Shown: piece after piece, positions 39,942 through 49,057 of the stretch
How the letters are laid out: each line of letters starts with the position of its first letter
Position numbering within the stretch: position 1 is the first letter of the stretch
Source: Parvimonas micra
Lineage (GTDB): Bacteria > Bacillota > Clostridia > Tissierellales > Peptoniphilaceae
Reading direction: 5' to 3'
Assembly: GCF_900637905.1 (NCBI RefSeq)
Contig: NZ_LR134472.1
Span: 1,240,001 to 1,304,000, forward strand
Length of the DNA stretch: 64,000 nt
Notes under the pieces: model-generated
Database searches by the model: none
Seen by the model: the letters and a program-made list of their open reading frames with translations, nothing else
Told to the model about the DNA's origin: nothing
Program-made: the position numbers and the translations under genes

Positions 39942-40679
39942 ATGAGCGACTATATATTCGGAAGAAATGCTGTATTAGAGGCATTAGAAAGTGATAGAAA
40001 AGTAGAGAAAATATATATTTTAAAAGGTGATTTAAAGGGCTCAATAAATAAAATAATCGGAAAAGCAAAGGCAAATGGTATTTTAATTTCAGAAATTGAT
40101 AAGCATAAATTGGAAAATATGGCGGAAGGAGTTGTTCATCAAGGAGTATGTGCCTTAATTTCAAGTTTTGAATATTCAACTGTTGAAGAAATATTACAAA
40201 GTGCAAAAGATAAAAATGAAGATTTGTTTTTAGTGATTCTTGATGAGATTGAAGATCCACATAATTTTGGAGCAATAATTCGTACTTGTGAAGCTGTTGG
40301 TGTTCATGGAATTATAGTTTCTAAGAGAAATCAAGCGCCAGTTACTTCAATTGTTCAAAAATCATCTGCTGGAGCAGTAAATCATATTAAAATAGCGAAA
40401 GTTGCAAATATTGCAGATACAATTTTAAAATTACAAAAAGAAAATGTATGGGTTTATGGTGCTTGTGGAGAGGCTGAAAAAATTTATACAGATATGGATT
40501 TTAAAGGAAATATTGCAATAGTAATTGGAAATGAAGGCAAGGGAATAGGACAACTTATCAGAAAGAGATGTGACTTTTTAACTAAACTTCCAATGAAAGG
40601 TAAAGTTTCAAGCCTTAACGCATCAAATGCCTGTGCAATTCTAGTTTATGAGGCATTAAGACAGAGAGATGAAAAATAA
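39942..40679 (+). CDS. rlmB: 23S rRNA (guanosine-2'-O-)-methyltransferase RlmB (TrmH/SpoU family)
   Basis: Methylates a guanosine ribose in 23S rRNA. The N-terminal substrate-binding domain starts IFGRNAVLEALES. The SPOUT knot motifs follow: LDEIEDPHNFGAIIRTCEA (about residues 104-122), IVIGNEGKGIGQLIRKRCD (about 189-207) and SLNASNACAILVYEALRQR. I use the ATG at 39942. The gene order cysS-rlmB-yacP is conserved in Firmicutes. Confidence 0.94.
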   Translation: MSDYIFGRNAVLEALESDRKVEKIYILKGDLKGSINKIIGKAKANGILISEIDKHKLENMAEGVVHQGVCALISSFEYSTVEEILQSAKDKNEDLFLVILDEIEDPHNFGAIIRTCEAVGVHGIIVSKRNQAPVTSIVQKSSAGAVNHIKIAKVANIADTILKLQKENVWVYGACGEAEKIYTDMDFKGNIAIVIGNEGKGIGQLIRKRCDFLTKLPMKGKVSSLNASNACAILVYEALRQRDEK

Positions 40680-41190
40680 AAAATTAATTATAATTGACGG
40701 TTACAATATTTTAAATGCTTGGGAAAAATATAAACCATTTTTAAATTTGAGTTTTGAAAATGCAAGACATGAGTTAATTTATGATATGGGAGAATTTTCA
40801 AAATTAATAGGAATTGATTTGTTACTTGTCTTTGACGCATATAAGATTAATTTTAAAGGTACTTCAGATGTTATAAAAGGAATTGAAGTTGTTTATACAA
40901 AACAAAATGAAACCGCAGACCAATTTATTGAAAAAAAATTGGACGAAATAGGAAGAAAAATTTTGGTTTCTGTCGGAACAGATGACACTCTTATTCAAAA
41001 ACTAGTTACACAAAGAGGTGGAATAGTATTAACTTCAAAAGAATTATTGTTCCGTTATGAAAATTTAAAAAATAAAAGTAATCGTTATGAAACTAAAAAC
41101 AGAATTACAAACAAAAGCTATTTCAACACTCTAGATGACAAAGCTTTAAATCAACTAGATGAAATAGAGAAAAAATTATTTGGAAAGTAG
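40669..41190 (+). CDS. YacP-like NYN domain RNase
   Basis: A 173-residue NYN (PIN-like) domain protein related to Bacillus YacP/Rae1, a ribosome-associated mRNA endonuclease. The acidic catalytic residues are recognisable in IIDGYNILNAWEKY (residues 6-19), LLLVFDAYKIN (about residue 62), ETADQFIEKKL (about residue 85) and VSVGTDDTLIQ (about residue 105). It overlaps rlmB by 11 bases, the conserved arrangement. Confidence 0.9.
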   Translation: MKNKKLIIIDGYNILNAWEKYKPFLNLSFENARHELIYDMGEFSKLIGIDLLLVFDAYKINFKGTSDVIKGIEVVYTKQNETADQFIEKKLDEIGRKILVSVGTDDTLIQKLVTQRGGIVLTSKELLFRYENLKNKSNRYETKNRITNKSYFNTLDDKALNQLDEIEKKLFGK

Positions 41191-41198
41191 GATGGAGT

Positions 41199-41624
41199 AT
41201 GAGGAAACCTTGGGAAGAATATTTTATGGATTTGGCGAAAATGGTCGCAACTAGAGGAACTTGTGATAGGGCTTATGTTGGTTGTGTTTTAGTTAATAAG
41301 GATAATAGAATTATATCAACTGGATATAATGGTTCAATTTCAGGTAATCCTCAATGTGACGAAATAGGTCATACAATGAGAGATGGACATTGTATTGCTA
41401 CAATACATGCAGAACAAAATGCACTTTTATATTGTGCAAGAGAAGGGATAAAAGTAAAGGGTTGTACTTGTTATGTAACTCATTTTCCTTGTTTAAATTG
41501 TACTAAGGCTTTAATTCAAGCAGGAATTTCTAAAATTTATTATGAAAATAGTTATAGAATGGATGAATATGCAATAGAATTGTTGGAAAGAAATAAAATA
41601 GAATATATAAAGATTGGTGAATAG
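41199..41624 (+). CDS. Deoxycytidylate deaminase (ComEB-type)
   Basis: Converts dCMP to dUMP for thymidylate synthesis. The zinc motifs are complete: ATIHAEQNALLYC (HAE, about residues 68-70) and FPCLNCTKALIQAGI (PCxxC, about residues 96-100). The 141-residue length is normal for the dCMP deaminase group. It has GGATGGAG upstream, 8 bases after yacP, and a bidirectional terminator right after it. Confidence 0.92.
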   Translation: MRKPWEEYFMDLAKMVATRGTCDRAYVGCVLVNKDNRIISTGYNGSISGNPQCDEIGHTMRDGHCIATIHAEQNALLYCAREGIKVKGCTCYVTHFPCLNCTKALIQAGISKIYYENSYRMDEYAIELLERNKIEYIKIGE

Positions 41625-41626
41625 TT

Positions 41627-41657
41627 AAAAGGATATGAATTTTTTCATATCCTTTTA
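41627..41657. terminator. Bidirectional terminator between convergent genes
   Basis: AAAAGGATATGAA pairs with TTCATATCCTTTT. It serves the plus-strand deaminase operon and the minus-strand asnA gene. Confidence 0.88.
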
Positions 41658-42668
41658 TAGTAGATTTATTTTATTTTCTTTACATATATTTAACATTTCT
41701 TCTGGCCAAAAACTTGATTGTACTTCTCCAATATGTGCTTTTTGAAGGAAAAACATACAAATTCTAGACTGACCTATTCCACCACCTATTGTAAGAGGTA
41801 ATTCATCATTTAGTAGCATTTTGTGGTATTTCAGATTTTTTCTATCTTCATTTCCGCTGATTTTTAACTGTTTTAATAGTATTTCTTTGTTAACTCTAAT
41901 TCCCATTGATGAAAGTTCCAATGACGAATTTAATATTGGATTCCAGAAAATTAAATCTCCATTTAATTCCCAATCGTCATAGTCAGGACTTCTTCCGTCG
42001 TGTTTTTTTCCACTATTTAAAACATTACCAATTTTTGTAATAAATACAGCTTTTTTTGCTCTTGTAATTTTATGTTCTCTTTCTTTTGGTGTATCATTTG
42101 GGAACATATCTTCAAGTTCTTGGGTTGAAATGAAAAACACCTTTTTTGGTAATATTGTTTGATAATTTAAAAATCTTCTGGATAAAAATTCGTCAGTTCT
42201 TTTAAATACATTATAGATTTTTTTAACAATATCAGTTAAAAATTTTTCATTTCTATCTTCATTACTTATAACTCTTTCCCAATCCCATTGATCTACATAA
42301 ACAGAGTGAATATTATCTAAGGTTTCACAAGGCCTAATAGCATTCATATCTGTATAAATTCCTTCGCCATCAGGAATAGCATAATTTTTTAATGCAATTC
42401 TTTTCCATTTTGCTAAAGATTGTACTATTTCTAGCTCTTCTGAATTTTCTTCTTCACTTAAAGAAAAAATTACTGGATATTCAATTCCACTTAAATTATC
42501 ATTTATTCCTGTATTTTTTTTAACAAATAATGGGGCAGAAACTCTAGTTAAATTTAATTCATTTGCCAAATTTGTTTCGAAAAAATCCTTTATTTCCTTG
42601 ATTGCTTTTTGTGTTTCAATAATATTTAAGTCTGAAGTATATCCTTCAGGAATAATTATATCATTCAT
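41655..42668 (-). CDS. asnA: Aspartate--ammonia ligase (asparagine synthetase A)
   Basis: Makes asparagine from aspartate, ammonia and ATP. The 337-residue protein shows the class II synthetase-like fold with LTRVSAPLFVKKNTGINDNL (residues 39-58), VQSLAKWKRIALKNYAI, YVDQWDWERVI (about residues 123-133) and the C-terminal GGGIGQSRICMFFL. Length and motifs fit AsnA well. It is a single gene read leftward, with AAGGAGTG upstream of the ATG. Confidence 0.95.
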   Translation of the reverse strand: MNDIIIPEGYTSDLNIIETQKAIKEIKDFFETNLANELNLTRVSAPLFVKKNTGINDNLSGIEYPVIFSLSEEENSEELEIVQSLAKWKRIALKNYAIPDGEGIYTDMNAIRPCETLDNIHSVYVDQWDWERVISNEDRNEKFLTDIVKKIYNVFKRTDEFLSRRFLNYQTILPKKVFFISTQELEDMFPNDTPKEREHKITRAKKAVFITKIGNVLNSGKKHDGRSPDYDDWELNGDLIFWNPILNSSLELSSMGIRVNKEILLKQLKISGNEDRKNLKYHKMLLNDELPLTIGGGIGQSRICMFFLQKAHIGEVQSSFWPEEMLNICKENKINLL

Positions 42669-42763
42669 AAAATCACTCCTTGTTAATGTAATAAAATATA
42701 AAATATGATACTATATTATTCAAATAAAGTCAATAGTTTAGAGAATTAAAATATTAGGGTAAA

Positions 42764-42795
42764 AAAATAGAGTTGATTTCAACTCTATTTTTAAT
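42764..42795. terminator. Rho-independent terminator of the PSP1 gene
   Basis: AAATAGAGTTGA pairs with TCAACTCTATTT, with T and A tails on both sides. On the minus strand it directly follows the PSP1 gene stop. Confidence 0.85.
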
Positions 42796-42797
42796 GC

Positions 42798-43679
42798 TTA
42801 TAATAATTCCTCAATATATTCAAATTGAATATCTTCATCTTTTTTAGCGTAAGCCATATCTCTTTCTTTTGTAACTGCAATATCATCTACAAAAAATGGT
42901 TTAATAGTTTCAGTATTATTATCTTCATTTACTATCTTTACTTTTACAATTTCTGATAGAGTATAACTGTCAACTATAATGCCTTTGCCTTCACTTGTTA
43001 TTACATAAGTACCACAAGGTGGAATTTTTTTTAATTTTTCTTCGTAAACATTTTGTTCGTATTTCAAACAACACATTAGTCTACCACATGTTCCTGAGAT
43101 TTTATTTTGATTTAGAGATAGAGATTGATCTCTTGCCATTTTTATAGTTACAGGAGCAAATTCTCCTAAAAATCTTTTGCAACAACAAACTTGACCACAA
43201 GAGCCGAGAGCACCTACTATTTTCGCATGATCTCTAACTCCAATTTGTCTAAGTTCGATTCTATTTTTAAATATATATGCAAGGTCCTTAACCAATTCTC
43301 TAAAATCAATTCTATTGTCAGAAACAAAGTAAAAAATAACTTTTTGATTGTCAAAAGTATATTCACAATCAACTAATTTCATATCTAAGCCGTGTTCATT
43401 TGCTTTTACTTTGCAAATTTCAATAGCATCTTTAGCTTTCTTTTTATTTTCTTCATGTATATAATCATCCATATTATCAGCAATTCTCAAAACTGGTTTT
43501 AATGATGAAACTAGTTTTGATTCTTCAACTTCTCTAGGTTCAATGGCTACATTTCCATACTCTATACCACGAGAAGTTTCTACGATTACATTATCATTTT
43601 TATTTATACTAAAGTTGCAGGGATCAAAGTAATATATCTTTCCGGCTTCTTTGAATCTTATCCCAACTACTTTTTTCAT
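42798..43679 (-). CDS. PSP1/YaaT domain regulatory protein
   Basis: A 293-residue member of the PSP1 family. In Bacillus YaaT forms the Y-complex with YlbF and YmcA, which supports RNase Y-dependent mRNA maturation and binds Fe-S clusters. The Cys-rich core is intact: ALGSCGQVCCCKRFLGEF (about residues 158-175) and SGTCGRLMCCLKYEQNVYEE (about 196-215). The N-terminal VGIRFKEAGKIYYFDP is typical. AGGAGGAAT lies upstream of the ATG. Confidence 0.92.
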   Translation of the reverse strand: MKKVVGIRFKEAGKIYYFDPCNFSINKNDNVIVETSRGIEYGNVAIEPREVEESKLVSSLKPVLRIADNMDDYIHEENKKKAKDAIEICKVKANEHGLDMKLVDCEYTFDNQKVIFYFVSDNRIDFRELVKDLAYIFKNRIELRQIGVRDHAKIVGALGSCGQVCCCKRFLGEFAPVTIKMARDQSLSLNQNKISGTCGRLMCCLKYEQNVYEEKLKKIPPCGTYVITSEGKGIIVDSYTLSEIVKVKIVNEDNNTETIKPFFVDDIAVTKERDMAYAKKDEDIQFEYIEELL

Positions 43680-43768
43680 GATTCCTCCTAAAATTTATAC
43701 ACACATATTATACCATAATTTTCTGTTGAATACTAGATATATTAATTTAATGGGATTAAAGTTGTCAT

Positions 43769-43800
43769 AAAAAACAACGGAATTTTTTTCCGTTGTTTTC
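43769..43800. terminator. Rho-independent terminator downstream of the ABC permease
   Basis: AAAACAACGGAA pairs with TTCCGTTGTTTT around five T. It lies 55 bases beyond the permease stop on the minus strand. Confidence 0.8.
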
Positions 43801-43854
43801 TAAATTAAATATAAGATTATACTCTTGATTATGACAGAATTAAGTGATAGTAAA

Positions 43855-46164
43855 TTATTCTCTGTTTTTTAGAACTTCGCTGAAATTCATTTTTGATATT
43901 CTATAAAATTGTAATATACTTACAAATAAATAAGTAGCAATAGTTATCACAATTGACATTATTACAATTTTTGGCGAAATATCAAGCTCTAAATATCCTG
44001 AAAATTTTAGCATTGAATAATACATTATTTGTTTTACTGTATATATTTCAAGTGGTATTAAAGCTATTAAACTTAATAATATTGTTAGAGTTACTGGTCG
44101 AATATAGATTTTTGAAATTTCTCTATTCGTGTAACCGAAAATTTTTAAATATGCAATTTGGATAGTATTTTTATCTGTTATTATTTTCATTAGACTGTAA
44201 GTAAAGCCTGCTAAGAATATTGTAGATACAGCTATAAATGCAGATAGCATTGGTCCCATGAGTTTAGACATCTGTTTAGAAACATCTGTCATTGAATTTT
44301 CATCTATTGTTGTTGATACATACTTTTCATCAATATCCAATTTTTCATTACTAAAATATCCATTAAAGAATTCTTTATTTTGCTCTAATTCTTCATTCAA
44401 ATATTCTTGCTTTATAAATGCTGAAAGATTAGCAGACTTTTTGTGTATATTAACTATTTTATAAGTCTTTTCTTTATCTGACAATTTCCCCTTAACTGTT
44501 ATTTCATCTCCAACATACTTTCTAAGTTTCTTTGAAAGATTTTCACTAATAACTATCTCATTTTTGTTTTCGGGTAGTTTGGTGTTTTCAAAGTATTTTG
44601 AATTTTCAGTAATTCCTAAAAGAAGTATGTCTTCATCTGATTTTTTGATACTGTGATAAACCCTTGCTGGTGTAGTCGTATATTTTTCTGCTGTTTTATT
44701 GCCAATTTCAATAGGAGCCTTTAGCACATATTGATATTTACTAATCAAATTTTCTTTTATATTATTTCCGTAGTTGTCGAATGTAGGTTTTGCAGAAATT
44801 CCAAAGATGAATAATATTGAAGTAATAAATATTCCAAGTACTATCGCTACATAATCACCTTTGTTGGATTTTATAATTGATTTTCTAAATGAACCTAAAA
44901 AGTTTTTGTTGACTTTTAATTCATTTTCATGCTTTGATTTTCTTTTATTTTTATAATGTTTTAAATTTTTTCTTAAAAAATCTAAAGGTGTGAAGTTTAA
45001 TTTTCTATAAATATAAATATAATTAAAAATTAAAATTATTGAAATAGGGATTATAGTTGTAATTATTAATGCTTCCAAGTTGAAACTAGGAGTGAAGTTC
45101 TGCATATTAAATGATTTGTAGTAAACAGATTTAAAAGAATTTGTAAAAACTGTGTACCCAAAAATATTTCCTAAAACAGCAGCTAAAAATGTAATTATAA
45201 CAGAGTTTGCTATATAATTTATAACGAGTTCTGATTTTTTATATCCATTCGCAAGAAGTATTCCAATTATTTCAGATTCTTCTTGTATTTTACTCACAAT
45301 AGAAAGTGCAAATATGAATCCTATTAGCGTTACCATTAGACAAAGCATAACAATGACCATAGGCCTATCTCCACCCATATCGTCAATCAAATAACTTATA
45401 GCATTATTATCTTTTTTTGGAAGTTGTTCTAAAACTGTTTTTGAAATATTTGCAGAATTTACAACTTCTTTATTTTTTTCTTTCGTTTCTTTTTCACTTA
45501 GGTTTCTATCGTTAAATCTATATGAAACTTGATATTTTAACTTGCTTTCGTTAAAAATATCTTTGTCTTTATCAGATACTAATCCTACTCCAAAATCTAT
45601 TGCATTAAATATTAAATCTGTAGATTTTTGAAAAGATGAATTATAATCCGGAGTTGCTATTAAACCAACTATTTTAAAAATACGTTCTTTATTATCTTTA
45701 AAAAATTCTTTTTTAAAAGTAATATTGTCACCTATTTTTAAATTATTATTTTCAGCAAATAGTCTATTAATAGCTATTTCATTTTTATTTTTTGCAAGAT
45801 TACCTTCATTTATAACAGGGAGATTTATATTTTTTCTATTTGTATAAAGTCTAATTGTTTTTTCATCTTTATCATCTTTAATTTTATTAATTTTTGCATC
45901 AACGTAAGGAGATTTTTCGACTTTAACATTAGTTTTTTCAATGGATCTTAATATTTCATCTGTAGGGTCAAATGCGAATAATATTTTTCCATCTTCAACA
46001 ACTCCAGTTGACATAAGTTCATAATATAAAGTCTTGATACTTCCTGATGAAACTAACATGCCTGAAGTTGTGGAAATCATAAAAAACAGAAGTATAAAGA
46101 GAAATAAATTTTTTGACCATTGAGCTTTTAATCCTCTAAGAATTCTTTTATTTAAATTTCTCAT
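43855..46164 (-). CDS. FtsX-like ABC transporter permease (MacB/YtrF type, two modules)
   Basis: A permease of about 769 residues with the layout TM1, large extracytoplasmic domain, three TM (about residues 265-390), TM, second extracytoplasmic domain and three C-terminal TM (about residues 640-760). FtsX-fold segments LCLMVTLIGFIFALSIVSKI and LSAFIAVSTIFLAGFTYSLM are visible. Such permeases work as mechanotransmitting exporters or peptide-resistance systems with an ATPase of the LolD/MacB type. I use the ATG at 46164, with GGAGTGG upstream. The ATPase gene immediately precedes it. Confidence 0.88.
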   Translation of the reverse strand: MRNLNKRILRGLKAQWSKNLFLFILLFFMISTTSGMLVSSGSIKTLYYELMSTGVVEDGKILFAFDPTDEILRSIEKTNVKVEKSPYVDAKINKIKDDKDEKTIRLYTNRKNINLPVINEGNLAKNKNEIAINRLFAENNNLKIGDNITFKKEFFKDNKERIFKIVGLIATPDYNSSFQKSTDLIFNAIDFGVGLVSDKDKDIFNESKLKYQVSYRFNDRNLSEKETKEKNKEVVNSANISKTVLEQLPKKDNNAISYLIDDMGGDRPMVIVMLCLMVTLIGFIFALSIVSKIQEESEIIGILLANGYKKSELVINYIANSVIITFLAAVLGNIFGYTVFTNSFKSVYYKSFNMQNFTPSFNLEALIITTIIPISIILIFNYIYIYRKLNFTPLDFLRKNLKHYKNKRKSKHENELKVNKNFLGSFRKSIIKSNKGDYVAIVLGIFITSILFIFGISAKPTFDNYGNNIKENLISKYQYVLKAPIEIGNKTAEKYTTTPARVYHSIKKSDEDILLLGITENSKYFENTKLPENKNEIVISENLSKKLRKYVGDEITVKGKLSDKEKTYKIVNIHKKSANLSAFIKQEYLNEELEQNKEFFNGYFSNEKLDIDEKYVSTTIDENSMTDVSKQMSKLMGPMLSAFIAVSTIFLAGFTYSLMKIITDKNTIQIAYLKIFGYTNREISKIYIRPVTLTILLSLIALIPLEIYTVKQIMYYSMLKFSGYLELDISPKIVIMSIVITIATYLFVSILQFYRISKMNFSEVLKNRE

Positions 46165-46165
46165 G

Positions 46166-46864
46166 TTACCACTCCAATTCTTGTGCATCCATTACCTTGT
46201 CATTTTCAATTTCTTGACATATAATTCCATCTTTTAGCCTTATTGTAATATTAGACATCTTTGTTATTTCTTCATTATGAGTTGCAAGAATAATGGTAGT
46301 TTTATATTCATTATTTATTCTTTGAAGTAGGGATAAAATATCCTTTGAAGTTTTATAATCTAAAGCACCCGTAGGCTCATCACAAAGTAATATTTCAGGT
46401 TTTTTTATTAAAGCACGGCCTATTGCACATCTCTGCTGTTGTCCACCTGATAATTGTCTTGGATATTTATTTTTATGTTCCCATAGACCTAAATCTTTTA
46501 TTAATTTTTCAATATCCATAGGATCGTTATGTATAAAAGAACCTACTTGAATATTTTCTGTTACAGTTAAATCTGGAATCAGATTATAAAATTGAAAAAT
46601 AAAACCTAAATATTTTCTTCTAAAATTTGAAAGGGCATTTTGTTTTAAACTTGAAATTTCATATTCATTTATCTCTATAGAACCACTGTCGATTTTTTCA
46701 AGTCCGCCAATAGCATTAAGTAATGTTGATTTTCCTGAACCAGATGGTCCTAATAGAGTACAAAGTGCACCTTTTTCTAAAGAAAAATTTATATCTTTTA
46801 AAACGGAAATTTTATTTTCATTTGTTCCATAAGATTTGTTTAAATTTTTTACAACTAAAAACAT
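46166..46864 (-). CDS. ABC transporter ATP-binding protein, MacB/LolD type
   Basis: The ATPase partner of the following permease. Walker A is LLGPSGSGKSTLLNAIGG (about residues 37-54), the Q-loop is FIFQFYNLIPDLTV, the signature is QLSGGQQQRCAIGRAL (about residues 134-149), and Walker B is ILLCDEPTGALD, followed by LATHNEE. The MacB-type FQ-x-x-x-L signature favours export or extraction of a substrate rather than import. The ATG at 46864 has GGAGGT 6 bases upstream. Confidence 0.93.
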   Translation of the reverse strand: MFLVVKNLNKSYGTNENKISVLKDINFSLEKGALCTLLGPSGSGKSTLLNAIGGLEKIDSGSIEINEYEISSLKQNALSNFRRKYLGFIFQFYNLIPDLTVTENIQVGSFIHNDPMDIEKLIKDLGLWEHKNKYPRQLSGGQQQRCAIGRALIKKPEILLCDEPTGALDYKTSKDILSLLQRINNEYKTTIILATHNEEITKMSNITIRLKDGIICQEIENDKVMDAQELEW

Positions 46865-47083
46865 AAATACCTCCATAAAAATTTATTTAACTATAAACCA
46901 ATTATAGCACTTTCAATATTTATTATCAACAATAAAATTTTATAACAGAAAGTATTTTTTAATTTGATTATTAAAGAAATTTTTGCGGTATATTAGTTAT
47001 GTTATAGATGAAAAATATAGTATAATATTATATAGATTATTTTAAATAAAAATATTTGATTAATAAATAAATGGGAGTACATT

Positions 47084-49057
47084 ATGGAGTTTGTTTTAAA
47101 TTCAAAATTTAAGCCTACAGGAGATCAACCCGAAGCTATTGAAAAAATATCGGATTCAATTAAAAAAGGTAATAAAGAAATAATTTTAAAGGGTGTTACA
47201 GGTAGTGGAAAGACCTTTACAATGGCAAATATTATTGAAAAAGTTCAAAAACCAACACTTGTAATTGCGCATAATAAGACTTTGGCTTATCAGCTTGCGA
47301 GTGAATTTAAAGAATTTTTTCCTAACAACGCTGTTGAGTTTTTTGTGTCCTATTATGATTATTATCAACCTGAAGCCTATGTTCCACAATCCGATACTTA
47401 TATAGAAAAAGACAGCTCAATAAATGATGAGATAGATAAACTTAGACACTCCGCTACAATGTCTCTTTTTGAAAGAAGAGATGTAATCATTGTTGCTTCC
47501 GTTTCTTGTATTTATGGTTTAGGTGATCCAATAGACTATGAAAATTTAGTTGTTTCATTAAGACCAGGAATGATAAAAGATAGAGATGAAGTTATAAGAA
47601 AACTTGTAGATATTCAATATGTAAGAAATGATATTAATTTTATTCGTGGTACTTTTCGTGTAAGGGGAGACAGTTTAGAAATATTTCCGGTTTCCTCATC
47701 TGAAAATAGTATTAGAGTAGAATTTTTTGGAGATGAGATAGATAAAATTTCAGAAATTGATGCCTTAACAGGTAATATAATAGGAACTCGTGAGCATGTT
47801 GCAATTTATCCTGCTTCTCACTTCGCTACTAGTTCTGAAAAAATTGAAAGAGCAATCGGTACAATTTCAAAAGAATTGGAAGAAAGACTTTTAGTTTTAA
47901 ATCAAGAAAATAAATTAGTTGAAGCTCAAAGACTTGAACAGAGAACAAAATATGATTTGGAAATGTTACAAGAAATTGGATTTTGTAGTGGTGTAGAAAA
48001 TTATTCTGCTCATTTAAGTGGTAGAGAAAGAGGTTCAAGACCTTATACTTTGATTGATTATTTTCCTGATGACTTTTTGATTATTGTAGATGAAAGTCAT
48101 GTTACTGTTCCACAAATTGGAGCAATGTATGAAGGGGATAGAAGTAGAAAACAAAATTTGGTTGATTATGGATTTAGATTGCCTTCTGCTTTGGATAACA
48201 GACCATTAAAATTCACAGAATTTGAAAGTATGGTAAATCAAATCTTATATGTATCTGCAACTCCTGGTAAGTACGAAAAAAGCCATAATTTAGAAGAAGT
48301 TGAACAAATTATAAGACCTACGGGACTTTTGGATCCTTTAATTGAAGTTAGAAAAACAGAAGGACAAATTGATGATATAATTGGGGAAGTGAATTCAGTT
48401 ATTAAAAAAGGTGAACGTGTTTTAATTACAACTTTAACTAAAAAAATGGCTGAAAACTTAACGGACTATTTAAAAAATGTAGGGATAAAAACAACTTATT
48501 TGCATAGCGATATTGATACGATTGAACGTATGGAAATAATTAGAGATTTGCGTGTTGGAAAGTTTGACGTTTTGGTTGGAATAAACTTGTTAAGAGAAGG
48601 ACTTGACTTGCCTGAGGTAAGTATGGTTATAATTATGGATGCAGATAAGGAAGGTTTTTTACGTTCTGAAACTTCTATGATACAAACAATTGGACGTGCT
48701 GCAAGAAATGTAAACGGAAGAGTTATTATGTATGCTGATAGAATTACAAAGTCAATGGATGTGGCAATTAAGGAAACAAATAGAAGACGTGAAATTCAAA
48801 ATAAATACAATATAGAGCATAATATCACTCCAAAGAGTGTTAAGAAAGATATTAGAGAGATTATTCAAGCTACTAAGGTTGCTGAGGATAATGTGGATTA
48901 TAAAACAGAAGATGTTGAAATTAAAGATTATGAAAGTTTCATTGAAGATTTGAAAAATGAAATGTTATCTGCTGCTGATTCTTTAGATTTTGAAAGAGCA
49001 GCATCAATAAGAGATGAAATAAAGAGATTAAAGGAAATGTGGGGATTAGATGTCTAA
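47084..49057 (+). CDS. uvrB: Excinuclease ABC subunit UvrB
   Basis: The damage-verifying helicase of nucleotide excision repair. Walker [18 protein letters not shown] (about residues 37-53), the beta-hairpin region [20 protein letters not shown] (about 91-110), the DEAD-type [14 protein letters not shown] and [15 protein letters not shown], and a C-terminal UVR domain ([19 protein letters not shown]) are all present. The 657-residue length is normal. It overlaps uvrA by 8 bases; the two form an operon, here with uvrB first. Confidence 0.97.
   Translation: MEFVLNSKFKPTGDQPEAIEKISDSIKKGNKEIILKGVTGSGKTFTMANIIEKVQKPTLVIAHNKTLAYQLASEFKEFFPNNAVEFFVSYYDYYQPEAYVPQSDTYIEKDSSINDEIDKLRHSATMSLFERRDVIIVASVSCIYGLGDPIDYENLVVSLRPGMIKDRDEVIRKLVDIQYVRNDINFIRGTFRVRGDSLEIFPVSSSENSIRVEFFGDEIDKISEIDALTGNIIGTREHVAIYPASHFATSSEKIERAIGTISKELEERLLVLNQENKLVEAQRLEQRTKYDLEMLQEIGFCSGVENYSAHLSGRERGSRPYTLIDYFPDDFLIIVDESHVTVPQIGAMYEGDRSRKQNLVDYGFRLPSALDNRPLKFTEFESMVNQILYVSATPGKYEKSHNLEEVEQIIRPTGLLDPLIEVRKTEGQIDDIIGEVNSVIKKGERVLITTLTKKMAENLTDYLKNVGIKTTYLHSDIDTIERMEIIRDLRVGKFDVLVGINLLREGLDLPEVSMVIIMDADKEGFLRSETSMIQTIGRAARNVNGRVIMYADRITKSMDVAIKETNRRREIQNKYNIEHNITPKSVKKDIREIIQATKVAEDNVDYKTEDVEIKDYESFIEDLKNEMLSAADSLDFERAASIRDEIKRLKEMWGLDV

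Noticed and set aside
39004-40275. Long minus-strand ORFs opposite cysS and rlmB
   Set aside because: They are antisense shadows of well-identified genes with no ribosome binding sites.
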